Source: Phycisphaerales bacterium
GTDB lineage: Bacteria; Planctomycetota; Phycisphaerae; Phycisphaerales; UBA1924
DNA length: 64,000 bases
Assembly (NCBI GenBank): GCA_020853815.1
Contig: JADYYE010000075.1
Coordinates: forward strand, 1 to 64,000
Direction: 5' to 3'
How positions within the stretch are numbered: the stretch's first letter is position 1; each line of letters starts with the position of its first letter. The notes beneath the pieces were generated by a model. The model did no database searches. It was not told the origin of the DNA and saw only the letters and a list, made by a program, of their open reading frames with translations. This document shows, one piece after another, positions 56,086 to 64,000 of the stretch. A program made the position numbers and the translations under genes.

Positions 56086-56457
56086 TTATGGTGAGATGAT
56101 CTCGCGCTTGGCGCGGATCGATTCGAGTCGATCGTCACCGTCGAAGGTGAACTTCAGGTGCCCGCGGTAATCAACGTCGCTGAACGGTCGGAGCGTTTTG
56201 CTGTCCATGTCGGCAAAGAGCACGCGCGACGCGTCCTCGCCGACCAGCGGCACCTGCGGGCTCCGAGGGCTGAGCCCCAGCGCCCGGGCGTGCTCCTCGA
56301 CGAACGCGCGGTCGCTCCCGAGCGGGAACTCCTCCTTGGCCAGGCGCAGCATCTCGCGCTCGCTCATGTCGACGCTGAACGTCTGGCAACCGGCGATGAA
56401 CGAGATCGCGGCGAGCGCGGCCGCGCGGGGGACGAAGCTGGGAACCAATCGTGCCAT
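56086..56457 (-). CDS. Small lipoprotein
   Basis: A 123-residue protein with a signal peptide and lipobox AISFIAGC (Cys24). The mature part is charged and has no cysteines. SVDMSEREMLRLAKEEFPLG and VDYRGHLKFTFDGDDRLESI could form a small alpha/beta fold similar to SmpA/OmlA-like domains, but I cannot place it. It sits 2 bp upstream of the DUF58 gene and downstream of the GxxExxY cassette, which separates it from MoxR. Without the cassette it would lie about 70 bp from moxR. Confidence 0.75.
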   Translation of the reverse strand: MARLVPSFVPRAAALAAISFIAGCQTFSVDMSEREMLRLAKEEFPLGSDRAFVEEHARALGLSPRSPQVPLVGEDASRVLFADMDSKTLRPFSDVDYRGHLKFTFDGDDRLESIRAKREIISP

Positions 56458-56464
56458 GGTACTC

Positions 56465-56974
56465 TCACTCGGAAACGTTGAAGGCAGAGGTCGCAGAGGA
56501 CGCAGAGGGGGAAACTGATACGGTCGAGGCGGCGTCGGCGCGCGAGTTGACGCGCCGGAAGACGCCGTCCTTGAGGCGTGCGGCGTTGAAATTGAGCAGA
56601 AGGCCCACGGGCATTCGTGCCGCGCGAAGATAGCTCACCAGCTGCGCGAGATGCACATCCGCCACGCGCTCGACGCACTTGAGTTCGACCACGAGACCTT
56701 TGGCGACCACGAGATCGAGCCGCTGCTCCGAGAGGAGCACGTCCTTATAGGGCACACGAATGACCACCTGGCGTTGGTGGGGGATGGATGCTCGCGACAG
56801 CTCGTACACCAACGCGTCCTCGTACAGTTTTTCGACCAGGCCGGGGCCGAGGATCGAGTGGACCTCCATCGCCAGCCCAATGACCCGCTCGGTGACCGCG
56901 TTCCAGCGCGCGGGGATTCCCGTCCCCTCGTCGGGATAGGACATCGCCTGGTCTCTCGGCGGTCTGGTGTTCAT
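56465..56974 (-). CDS. GxxExxY protein (PD-(D/E)xK-like)
   Basis: A 169-residue protein of the GxxExxY family. The name motif is GPGLVEKLYEDALVYEL (near residues 42-58). Downstream, QRLDLVVAKGLVVELKCVE shows the D...ExK arrangement of PD-(D/E)xK nuclease folds, and LVSYLRAARMPVGLLLNF is the usual ending. The last 20 residues (VSVSPSASSATSAFNVSE) are encoded by a 9-bp repeat run (56483-56510), whose inverted partner is at 57052-57084 upstream of the gene. Family function is unknown. ATG 56974 gives MNTRPPRD; ATG 56944 (MSYPDEG) is the alternative. Confidence 0.85.
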   Translation of the reverse strand: MNTRPPRDQAMSYPDEGTGIPARWNAVTERVIGLAMEVHSILGPGLVEKLYEDALVYELSRASIPHQRQVVIRVPYKDVLLSEQRLDLVVAKGLVVELKCVERVADVHLAQLVSYLRAARMPVGLLLNFNAARLKDGVFRRVNSRADAASTVSVSPSASSATSAFNVSE

Positions 56975-57084
56975 CTGCGGGTCTCTCGATGCCCTTGTGT
57001 CATCCCAGCTCTTCAATTCCGCTCCCTCGGTGCTTCCTCGACCTTCTTTGTCTCTCTGCGACCTCTGCGACCTCTGCGTTAAGA
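56483..57084 (-). mobile_element. Putative GxxExxY cassette bounded by inverted 9-bp repeat runs
   Basis: Three gcagaggtc-type units at 56483-56510 and, in inverse orientation, three at 57052-57084 (ending taagag) flank the GxxExxY gene. About 600 bp lie between MoxR and the lipoprotein/DUF58 genes, which normally are adjacent. Similar units recur at 62723-62765. No transposase is coded, so mobility is inference from position and inverted ends only. Confidence 0.5.
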
Positions 57085-57129
57085 GACCTGTCCGTCCTTC
57101 GAGCCCTTCGAGTTCCTCTGGCATGCTTC

Positions 57130-58173
<1,044 letters not shown>

Positions 58174-58214
58174 GACTATTCTCCGGGCCGCTCGCGCGGC
58201 TTGAGTTCAATTCC

Positions 58215-61200
58215 TCAATCTTCCTTCATGTCCTCTTGCGCACGTTTCTTTGCCTTCAACAAGCGGGACATTCCTTCGCCTTCCTGCTTGTTCGCGGGCG
58301 TGTCCTTCGCGCCGGCCGGCTTCTCCGCCTTGGCCACGATCGGCGCGGGGGCATCGGAGAGGATCGTCGACGGCCTGGCCATCTGCTCCTTGCTCGCCTC
58401 GAACTTCACGCCTTTGACCTCGTCGCCGCCCGAGGCGCGCTTGGCGATCTTGACCTGCGCCTGCTTGCGGGCGGCCTTGAGCGCGTCCACCTGCTCGCCC
58501 GCCGCCTTCTCCGACGCGCGGAACGCCTTGCGGATCATCGACGCGATTAGCGCCGGATCGATGCGAACGCGGCGCACGCCCACGTCCATCACGAAGAGGC
58601 CGATCGCGGTGAGCGCCAGCGCCAGCCAGATCGGGCGCAGCGACACGGGCATCGTCAGTCCCTGGCGCGACCACAACTCGTCGCGCACGGGATCGCCGCC
58701 CTCGATCACGCGACCGCCCGTCAGGGCCGCCACCTGACGCATCAGGGGCTCGTTGTCCTCCAACGTGCGGTACTCATCGGCGAAGGGCTTGGTGATGGCG
58801 GCCTGGATATTCCCCTCGACGCTCTGGCCCTCGGCGGCGCCGGGCGCGCGGTAGTTGGCGCTCAGCACATAGAAGCCGGATTGATCGGTGCGGACGCGGG
58901 CCTCGTAGCGCCCCGGGCCGACCTGGCGGAACTCGACGTCCTTGGCCGTGCCGTCGGGCTGCGCGAGGCGCGCCTGGAAATTGGCGAAGTTGAGGCGTTC
59001 GTTCGAGGCGTCGGTGGCGTAGGCGGTGACGATGGTCTCGTCGCCCTCGGCCTGGGTGACGACGCGCACGTTGGCGTTGCCGCTGGGGCGCATGGCCCAG
59101 CGGACGTGCTGCTCCCAGAAGGCGCGGAAGCCGGACCACGCGACCCAGTCGGGGGTCCAGCGCGTGGTGGCGTCGGACATGAAGGCGACGGTGCGTCCCA
59201 GGCCGTATTGCCACTGGGCGGCGACGGGGTCGTTCTCCTTGCCGCGCATGGTGACGAGGGCGAGGCCCTCGCGGTCGGCGGTGACGACGTAGCCCTTGAG
59301 TGGCGGGACGCCGGCGATGCCGCGCATGGTCTCCGCGACGCCGGTGATGGTGGGCGAGAAGGGCGGGCCCTCCCAGATCAGGCTGCGCTTCACGGTCTGC
59401 GCTTCCTTGATGAAGATCTGGGGGAGGGTGGCGAGCTGATCGTGGGCGACGTTGTAGAACTTGCCGTTGGTCTTCTCGGCGATGCTCCTCAGGGTGTTCT
59501 GGTCGCTGGCGCCGTGGCAGGCCACGCCGATGGTGGAGATGGCGATGCGGGCGTCGACGAACTTCTGGAGGAGGGTGTTGCTGGGGGCCTGGGGGTCGCC
59601 GTCGGAGATGATGATGGCGTGGCGCTGGCCGGCGTCGACGGAGAGGAGGCCCTTGAGCGTCATCTCGAGCGAGGGGGCGAAGTCGGGCATGTCGCCGAAG
59701 TTCATGTTCTGGATCGAGCGCTTGACGGCGGTGCCGTCGCCCACGACCGACATGGGGTGGGACCAGGTGGGGAGGCCGGGCGATTCGAGGATGCCGATGT
59801 AGTCGAGGCGCGAGAGGGCGTTGACGGCGGCCTCGCAGACCTTCTTTCCGAGGTACACGCCTTCGGGGATCTCGACCGAGTGGATGACGAGCGCCAGCGC
59901 GCCGCGCGGCATCTGGCGCTTCTGGGGCGGGTCGAGCTTGACGGGGAGCGCGTCCTCGACGGGCGAGCCGATCCACCCGCCGGCGCCGAAGGCGTTGGGC
60001 CCGCCGACCATCACCAGCCCGCCGCCCGAGTCGTGAACGTACTGACGCATCGCTTCCTGCTGGGCCTGCGAGTAGGCGTAGGACGCCTGGTTCAGCATGA
60101 CGACCGCGTCGTAGCTGGCGATCTCGCGCAGCGAGCCCGGGAACTGTTCGGGGCTGATGCGCCGCGAGGCGATCTTGGACTGCGTCAGGGCCTGCACGAC
60201 CTGCTCGCTCTCGGTGGGCGTGTCGCTGACGACCAGCACGCGGCCTTCGCCGCTGACGAAGGTGACGGCCATCTGGCTGTTGTTCTCGGCGATGGCGTCG
60301 CCGACCATGCGCCCGCCGACGACCTCGGGCTCGAAGGTGGCCTTGAACTCGTGGGCCTCGGCGTTGCGGGCGGGGACGGGGACGGTGAAGACGTTGGGGA
60401 CGCCGGCGCGGAGCTCGACGGGCACGCCGAGCTTGGGCGAATCGGGGTCAAGGTCGACGGGCTCGCCGTTGAGGGTGATGTTGAGCCAGCCGCGCGCGGG
60501 CTTGGTGGCGCTGAGCACGACGCGGAGGGGGATGTTCTCGCCCATGCGGGCGGTGGCGGGGGTGATGAGGCGATCGATCATCACCTCGCCGTCGATCTTG
60601 TACTTATAGAGGAGGACGTCGATGGGGATTCCGGCGGCCTTGGCGGCCTCGGCGGCGGCGAGCACCGAGCCCACGTTTTCCTGCCCGTCGCTGGCGATGA
60701 GGAGTCGGTTGGCGGCGTCGGGGGGCGCGACGGACATGCCGAGACGCACGCCGGCGGCGAGGTTCGTGCCGTCCAGCGCGCCGACGTGCTGACGCTCGAC
60801 CTCGGAGACGATCGGCGTGGGGAGCGATTGCACGAACGCGTCCTTGCCGACGGTGACGATGCCGAGGCGATCATTCTTGTGGGTGTTGCCGGACTTGGCG
60901 GCCTCGACGTATTGCTCGATGGTCTGCTGCGACTGGAGCGGGACCGACTGGCTCGAGTCGAGGATCACGGTGACCGCGACGTCCTTGGCTTCGTTGCGCC
61001 ACTGGGGCTCGGCGGCGGCGCCGGCGAGCAGCGCGATCACGATGAAGCGCACCGCCAGCGCGATCCAGCGCGTGACGTTGCCGAGCCCCGCGAGCGAGCG
61101 TCGCCCCATCCAAGCCGCGGCGGCCCACAGGATCGGGATCAGCGCCAGCCAGATGGGCGTGTCGAACTGGATCGGTCCCGCCTGAAGGGCACCGAGCGTC

Positions 61201-61229
61201 ACCGGGATGTTCGCCAGCGCGTTGGTCAA
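58215..61229 (-). CDS. Large vWA-domain membrane protein (BatA/CARDB-like)
   Basis: A 1004-residue protein with N-terminal helices (IWLALIPILWAAAAW, WIALAVRFIVIALLAGAAA), a vWA domain with VTVILDSSQSVPL (DxSxS-type, near residue 95), a second vWA/GATase-like region (RHAIIISDGDPQAP), and a C-terminal helix LALALTAIGLFVMDVGV with a charged tail of about 120 residues. It begins with TTG at 61229: GGAGG lies 4 nt upstream and TTGA overlaps the preceding stop by 4 bp, as at other junctions of this run. A GTG at 61256 is possible. Likely an envelope complex component working with MoxR. Confidence 0.85.
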   Translation of the reverse strand: MTNALANIPVTLGALQAGPIQFDTPIWLALIPILWAAAAWMGRRSLAGLGNVTRWIALAVRFIVIALLAGAAAEPQWRNEAKDVAVTVILDSSQSVPLQSQQTIEQYVEAAKSGNTHKNDRLGIVTVGKDAFVQSLPTPIVSEVERQHVGALDGTNLAAGVRLGMSVAPPDAANRLLIASDGQENVGSVLAAAEAAKAAGIPIDVLLYKYKIDGEVMIDRLITPATARMGENIPLRVVLSATKPARGWLNITLNGEPVDLDPDSPKLGVPVELRAGVPNVFTVPVPARNAEAHEFKATFEPEVVGGRMVGDAIAENNSQMAVTFVSGEGRVLVVSDTPTESEQVVQALTQSKIASRRISPEQFPGSLREIASYDAVVMLNQASYAYSQAQQEAMRQYVHDSGGGLVMVGGPNAFGAGGWIGSPVEDALPVKLDPPQKRQMPRGALALVIHSVEIPEGVYLGKKVCEAAVNALSRLDYIGILESPGLPTWSHPMSVVGDGTAVKRSIQNMNFGDMPDFAPSLEMTLKGLLSVDAGQRHAIIISDGDPQAPSNTLLQKFVDARIAISTIGVACHGASDQNTLRSIAEKTNGKFYNVAHDQLATLPQIFIKEAQTVKRSLIWEGPPFSPTITGVAETMRGIAGVPPLKGYVVTADREGLALVTMRGKENDPVAAQWQYGLGRTVAFMSDATTRWTPDWVAWSGFRAFWEQHVRWAMRPSGNANVRVVTQAEGDETIVTAYATDASNERLNFANFQARLAQPDGTAKDVEFRQVGPGRYEARVRTDQSGFYVLSANYRAPGAAEGQSVEGNIQAAITKPFADEYRTLEDNEPLMRQVAALTGGRVIEGGDPVRDELWSRQGLTMPVSLRPIWLALALTAIGLFVMDVGVRRVRIDPALIASMIRKAFRASEKAAGEQVDALKAARKQAQVKIAKRASGGDEVKGVKFEASKEQMARPSTILSDAPAPIVAKAEKPAGAKDTPANKQEGEGMSRLLKAKKRAQEDMKED

Positions 61230-62329
61230 GGCACCTCCGGCGGAACAACGGGCCACGCGAGCGCCAGGCGCGGCGCGCTTGGCGCCGGGCGTGCGCTCGA
61301 GAGAAGCTCACCGAGCTTCTCGCCCAGAATACGGTGATTTCCCGAGTCGAGCACGAAGAGGCGGTTGTCGAGGATGGTGACGCCCCAGGGTGAGTTGAGC
61401 TGGCCTTTGTCGCGGCCCGCGACGCCGTAGACGCCGAGGGAAGCGCCGGTGTCGAGGTTGACGTGGTGGATGCGGTGGTTTCCGAACTCGGAGACGATGG
61501 CTGTGCCGTCGGGGAGGAGGCACAGGCCGTAGGGATAGCAGAACTGGTCGGGGGCAGGCCCGGTGGAGAGGGGCGAGCCGATCCATCGGACGAGGTTTCC
61601 CTCAATATCGAAGACGCCGATGCGGTGGTTGCAGGAGTCGGCGACGACGAGGCGCTTGTGCCTGGGGTCGAACTCCATTGATTGGGGGCGTGAGAACTCG
61701 ACCTTGTCGGCGGCAGCACTCGGGCCGAAGGCGCCGAAGGAGCGGACGAAGGCGTATTGGTTGGGGGCGGTGGGCTCGAAAATGCTGATGCGGTCGTTGC
61801 CGCCGTATTCAGAGACGAAGAGGCGGAGAACCTTGGTGTTGTCGTCGTTCATGACGACGGCGACGTCGGTGAGGAAGAGGAATTGGCCGGGGCCCGTGCC
61901 GTAGGAGCCGAACTGGCTGATGGGTTCGACGGGCTGGCCGAGGGTGGTGGGGGGCTTGTAGATCATGACGCGGTAGTAGTGGGTGTCTGGGATGTAGAGG
62001 AGTTGCTGGCCCTGGTCTCCCGGCGCGATGGCGATGCCGGTGGGTTTGCCGTTTTCTGAATCGGGCATCTTGAAGTGGGCGAGAACCTGGCCGGTGGCGG
62101 GGTCGAGCTTCTGGACACGGGCGGCCTTGTCGATGACCCAGAGTGCCCGGCCGTCGTTGGCGAGGCAACGGGGATAGGAGAACTGGCCTGGGGAGAGTCC
62201 GGGCTCGCCGATGACGCGGTCGGGGGTGAGGGGGCGGGCGGCGTCGGAGCCTCGTTTGAAGCAGCCGGGTGCCAGGGCGAGGGTGCCCAGGGCGGCGAGG
62301 GCGGGGATGAGGAGTGGCGCGGGGCGCAT
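61226..62329 (-). CDS. NHL-repeat lipoprotein
   Basis: A 367-residue exported protein with signal peptide and lipobox LALAPGC (Cys23). The rest is an NHL-type beta-propeller: repeats such as GQFSYPRCLANDGRALWVID, GQFLFLTDVAVV, FSRPQSMEFDPRHKRLVVAD and LNSPWGVTILDNRLFVLDSG. Such propellers mediate protein or glycan binding, and some are enzymes; no catalytic residue set is evident. It is the first gene of the minus-strand run and overlaps the vWA gene start by 4 bp. ATG 62329 was preferred because it starts the signal peptide. Confidence 0.88.
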   Translation of the reverse strand: MRPAPLLIPALAALGTLALAPGCFKRGSDAARPLTPDRVIGEPGLSPGQFSYPRCLANDGRALWVIDKAARVQKLDPATGQVLAHFKMPDSENGKPTGIAIAPGDQGQQLLYIPDTHYYRVMIYKPPTTLGQPVEPISQFGSYGTGPGQFLFLTDVAVVMNDDNTKVLRLFVSEYGGNDRISIFEPTAPNQYAFVRSFGAFGPSAAADKVEFSRPQSMEFDPRHKRLVVADSCNHRIGVFDIEGNLVRWIGSPLSTGPAPDQFCYPYGLCLLPDGTAIVSEFGNHRIHHVNLDTGASLGVYGVAGRDKGQLNSPWGVTILDNRLFVLDSGNHRILGEKLGELLSSARPAPSAPRLALAWPVVPPEVP

Positions 62330-62453
62330 GTGGTGTCGGACCAAGGTGTACCCCCGTGCGGCGGGGTGGGTTCGCCCTCCGGGAGGATGGTACTTGTTTT
62401 GGGCGGGTCGGGATGCGAATTCCGGGGTGGGTGTGCGCGTGTTCATCTACCCA

Positions 62454-62528
62454 GGGGGCGGACGGACACTTTGGTGCGCACCGGGGCGGTGGTAAGTAGG
62501 CACTAGGCACTTGGCACTGGGCACGAGG
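62454..62528 (+). repeat. B repeat copy B2 plus heptamer array
   Basis: 62454-62496 is the block gggcggacggacac...ggtgcgcaccggggcggtggtaag; heptamers (aggcact, tggcact, gggcacg) follow from 62497. The pair is inverted relative to 31-101 and parallel to 62618-62716. The 62330-62943 gap holds no gene. Confidence 0.8.
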
Positions 62529-62617
62529 GGAAGGCGGAAGACAAGGCCGTGGAAGGGGTTGCGCGCGGAGATGGCCCGCGCGAAGATTTTTTTCGGGAAT
62601 CTGGGAGGAGGGAAAAA

Positions 62618-62770
62618 GGACGGACACTTTGGTGCGCACGAAGGCGGTGGTAAGCGGTTGCTAACCGAGAGGAGCGGGAGTCGGGAATGGGGAATGGGGA
62701 GTGGGGAGTGGGGAAGAGAATGAGGTTTCAACGCAGAGGGCGCGGAGGTCGCGGAGGTCGCGGAGAAGAG
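62618..62770 (+). repeat. B repeat copy B3, heptamer array and 9-bp units
   Basis: 62618-62654 repeats ggacggacactttggtgcgc and ends gtggtaag. A heptamer run (gggaatg, gggagtg) follows at 62686-62716. At 62723-62765 comes aacgcagagggcgcggaggt with two more gtcgcggag units, of the same class as the repeats bounding the GxxExxY gene. Confidence 0.75.
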
Positions 62771-62943
62771 GGGGCGGCGGAGTCGGCAAGTGGTCCGGGG
62801 TATATTGACTGAGGGTGGGTGCGGTTGCCGAACCGGAGGCTTGAAGGTGCCGGGGTGAATGGGGCTTCGACAGCCTTGTCGGGCTGATATGGGTGATGGG
62901 ATTTCGGCGGCGACCGAGCACCCCTCGGCGGGAACGTGCGGCG

Positions 62944-63267
62944 ATGAGCGAGAAGCTGTTTTCGTCGAGCCTCAAGCAACTCGTGATCTTCGGCGTGGTC
63001 GTTTTCGGCGTCTCGGCGCTGATCGGCGGCTTCGGGGTGTCGGAGTTCGGCCTCCCGAACAGTGTGCTTGGGTGCTTGGCGATCCCGGTGGTGTTCTTTG
63101 CGATACCAATCGCGTCTCATGGACTTGTTGAATCATCGACGGCGAACGCGGAATCACACGAACGCATCATCAAAGTGGTTGGCCTATGGGTGTTGATCCT
63201 CTACCCGGTCTCGGTCGTCGGGTATTTCGTGGGCGGGGCCTGCCGAGCGATCTTCGGTTTCGGTTGA
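62944..63267 (+). CDS. Small membrane protein
   Basis: A 107-residue protein with three hydrophobic helices (LVIFGVVVFGVSALIGGFG, LGCLAIPVVFFAIPIAS and VVGLWVLILYPVSVVGYFVGG). It starts MSEKLFSSSLKQ. ATG 62944 was preferred over 62893 because the upstream part is Arg-rich and lies in repeat-like DNA. I recognise no family. It stands between two repeat regions and has no obvious partner. Confidence 0.6.
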   Translation: MSEKLFSSSLKQLVIFGVVVFGVSALIGGFGVSEFGLPNSVLGCLAIPVVFFAIPIASHGLVESSTANAESHERIIKVVGLWVLILYPVSVVGYFVGGACRAIFGFG

Positions 63268-63322
63268 TCCACGGCGGGTAGGTCACGTAGATGTCGGCGG
63301 GGAGTTCCGACGTACCGAGAGC

Positions 63323-63354
63323 GTGGTCAAGCCCTCCAGGCAGGGCTTGGCCAC
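63323..63354. repeat. 13-bp hairpin downstream of the small membrane protein
   Basis: GTGGTCAAGCCCT (63323-63335) pairs with AGGGCTTGGCCAC (63342-63354), one G-T wobble, loop CCAGGC. It lies 55 bp after the stop at 63267. No T tract follows, so it may be a palindromic repeat rather than a terminator. Confidence 0.5.
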
Positions 63355-63382
63355 GGCACCCGGAAAAGGGGAAGAGGAAGCG

Positions 63383-63530
63383 CACGGTCCCGAAGACGGG
63401 TCCGCGGCACGTCGAGGGAAATCGCCAAGCCGCCAAATCGGCGAATGAAGAGGCCCGATGCAGAGCCCCGGCATGGGGCACACCGATTGAGGTGCGTGTC
63501 GCTTCACTTCGCCACTTCGCCGCTTCCTTT
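63383..63530 (+). repeat. Dispersed repeat pieces upstream of the last gene
   Basis: 63383-63410 (cacggtcccgaag...ggtccgcggcac) matches 44726-44753 at 25 of 28 bases. 63415-63450 (gaaatcgccaa..ccgccaaatc) resembles the octamer part of the D block. 63507-63530 holds cacttcgc octamers, the reverse complement of gtggcgaa units. No gene is seen in 63268-63603. Confidence 0.55.
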
Positions 63531-63603
63531 CCGCTCCCTGCTAACACCCATGGGTTTCGCGCGTCTTCCTTCCGCCGGCCTCGCCCGGCCCAAGGAGAAC
63601 CGC

Positions 63604-64000
63604 ATGAATCGCAGCACCCGCGTCCTTTCCGCCGCCGCTCTTCTGACCGCCGCCGCATTCGCCGGCGCCTGGGCGCCGAGCCGTTCCGGCCCTCCGATGG
63701 TCTGCAACGAGGTGCAGGTCGATTCCGAACACCAATCCTCGATCGAAAAGCTCCCCATCACCGGCGCTGATCCGATCGGGCACAGCCTCGCCGCTCTCTC
63801 CGCGAGCCCGGACTTCTTCTCGCACATGGAGATTGTCCGGCGCCTCTGCATGAATCAGCAGGGACATTCCGACGAGGTCATCCATCGCCTCATGCAGCGC
63901 GTCGTCGATGGCGAGGCGGTCGGCAAGGTCGGCTCCAACGAATGGCTCGACCTGGCCTACGCCGTCGGCTGCTTCAACCAGCTCGGCGAGACCGAGTTCA
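63604..64000 (+). CDS. Secreted hypothetical protein, truncated by the window end
   Basis: At least 132 residues from ATG 63604, with AAGGAG 6 nt upstream. The N-terminus is a signal peptide (VLSAAALLTAAAFAGAW). The mature part (HSLAALSASPDFFSHMEIV, DEVIHRLMQRVVDGEAVG, EWLDLAYAVGCFNQLGE) is helical with a few cysteines. I do not recognise it. The stop codon is outside the window. Confidence 0.7.
   Translation, partial: MNRSTRVLSAAALLTAAAFAGAWAPSRSGPPMVCNEVQVDSEHQSSIEKLPITGADPIGHSLAALSASPDFFSHMEIVRRLCMNQQGHSDEVIHRLMQRVVDGEAVGKVGSNEWLDLAYAVGCFNQLGETEF

Overview
The window reads as a chromosome segment of a high-GC planctomycete, most likely Phycisphaerae. Supporting signs are a type IV pilin-like prepilin with the planctomycete [18 protein letters not shown] helix, secreted proteins with dockerin-like C-termini (one ending in Gly-Cys), an ECF sigma factor paired with a TPR-tailed Ser/Thr kinase, a polymorphic beta-helix protein, and a long MoxR/DUF58/von Willebrand operon. 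This placement is inference from gene content; no rRNA is present.

Layout. 1-15.2 kb holds mostly housekeeping genes: thiL and tag (divergent), ruvA, an NDP-sugar dehydratase/epimerase, dut, a Tat-exported hydroxypyruvate-isomerase-like protein, a secreted dockerin-type protein, dnaB, rlmN, a prepilin and asnS. 15.2-24.4 kb is more accessory: an MHS-type transporter gene broken by an amber codon, a lower-GC two-gene cassette (ImmA/IrrE metallopeptidase plus class III nucleotidyl cyclase-like protein), two transporters, a bacterial PH protein, a PDZ lipoprotein and tandem gluzincin paralogues. 24.4-28.9 kb is a cysteine-sulfur locus: a cysteine dioxygenase between two class V PLP enzymes, next to a YeiH-type sulfate exporter. 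29-36.3 kb has small membrane and zinc proteins, thiG, an IS3 relic, and the kinase/sigma pair. 36.3-44.5 kb has two very large secreted proteins, a relic integrase end beside tRNA-Ser(GCT), and a methyltransferase. 44.7-47 kb carries rsmA and a phosphotransferase. 47-62.3 kb is a co-directional minus-strand run: NHL lipoprotein, large vWA membrane protein, MoxR, a GxxExxY cassette, a lipoprotein, DUF58, a BatA-like vWA protein, a large membrane protein, and an ABC ATPase/permease pair. The window ends with a small membrane protein and a truncated secreted protein.

Intergenic DNA is unusually structured. A 97-bp element with 11-bp terminal inverted repeats and two internal hairpins occurs three times almost identically, with extra fragments elsewhere. 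A 37-43 bp repeat is followed each time by a 7-bp tandem array. 8-bp arrays (gcgagaca/gcgaaaca, gtggcgaa) start at or just after stop codons with the same unit on the sense strand. Several genes have a TANNNT box only 6 or 8 nt before the ATG and no Shine-Dalgarno, which suggests leaderless mRNAs.

The best candidates for something new are the metallopeptidase-cyclase cassette (16.95-18.44 kb), the 97-bp element, and the GxxExxY cassette bounded by inverted 9-bp repeats inside the MoxR operon.
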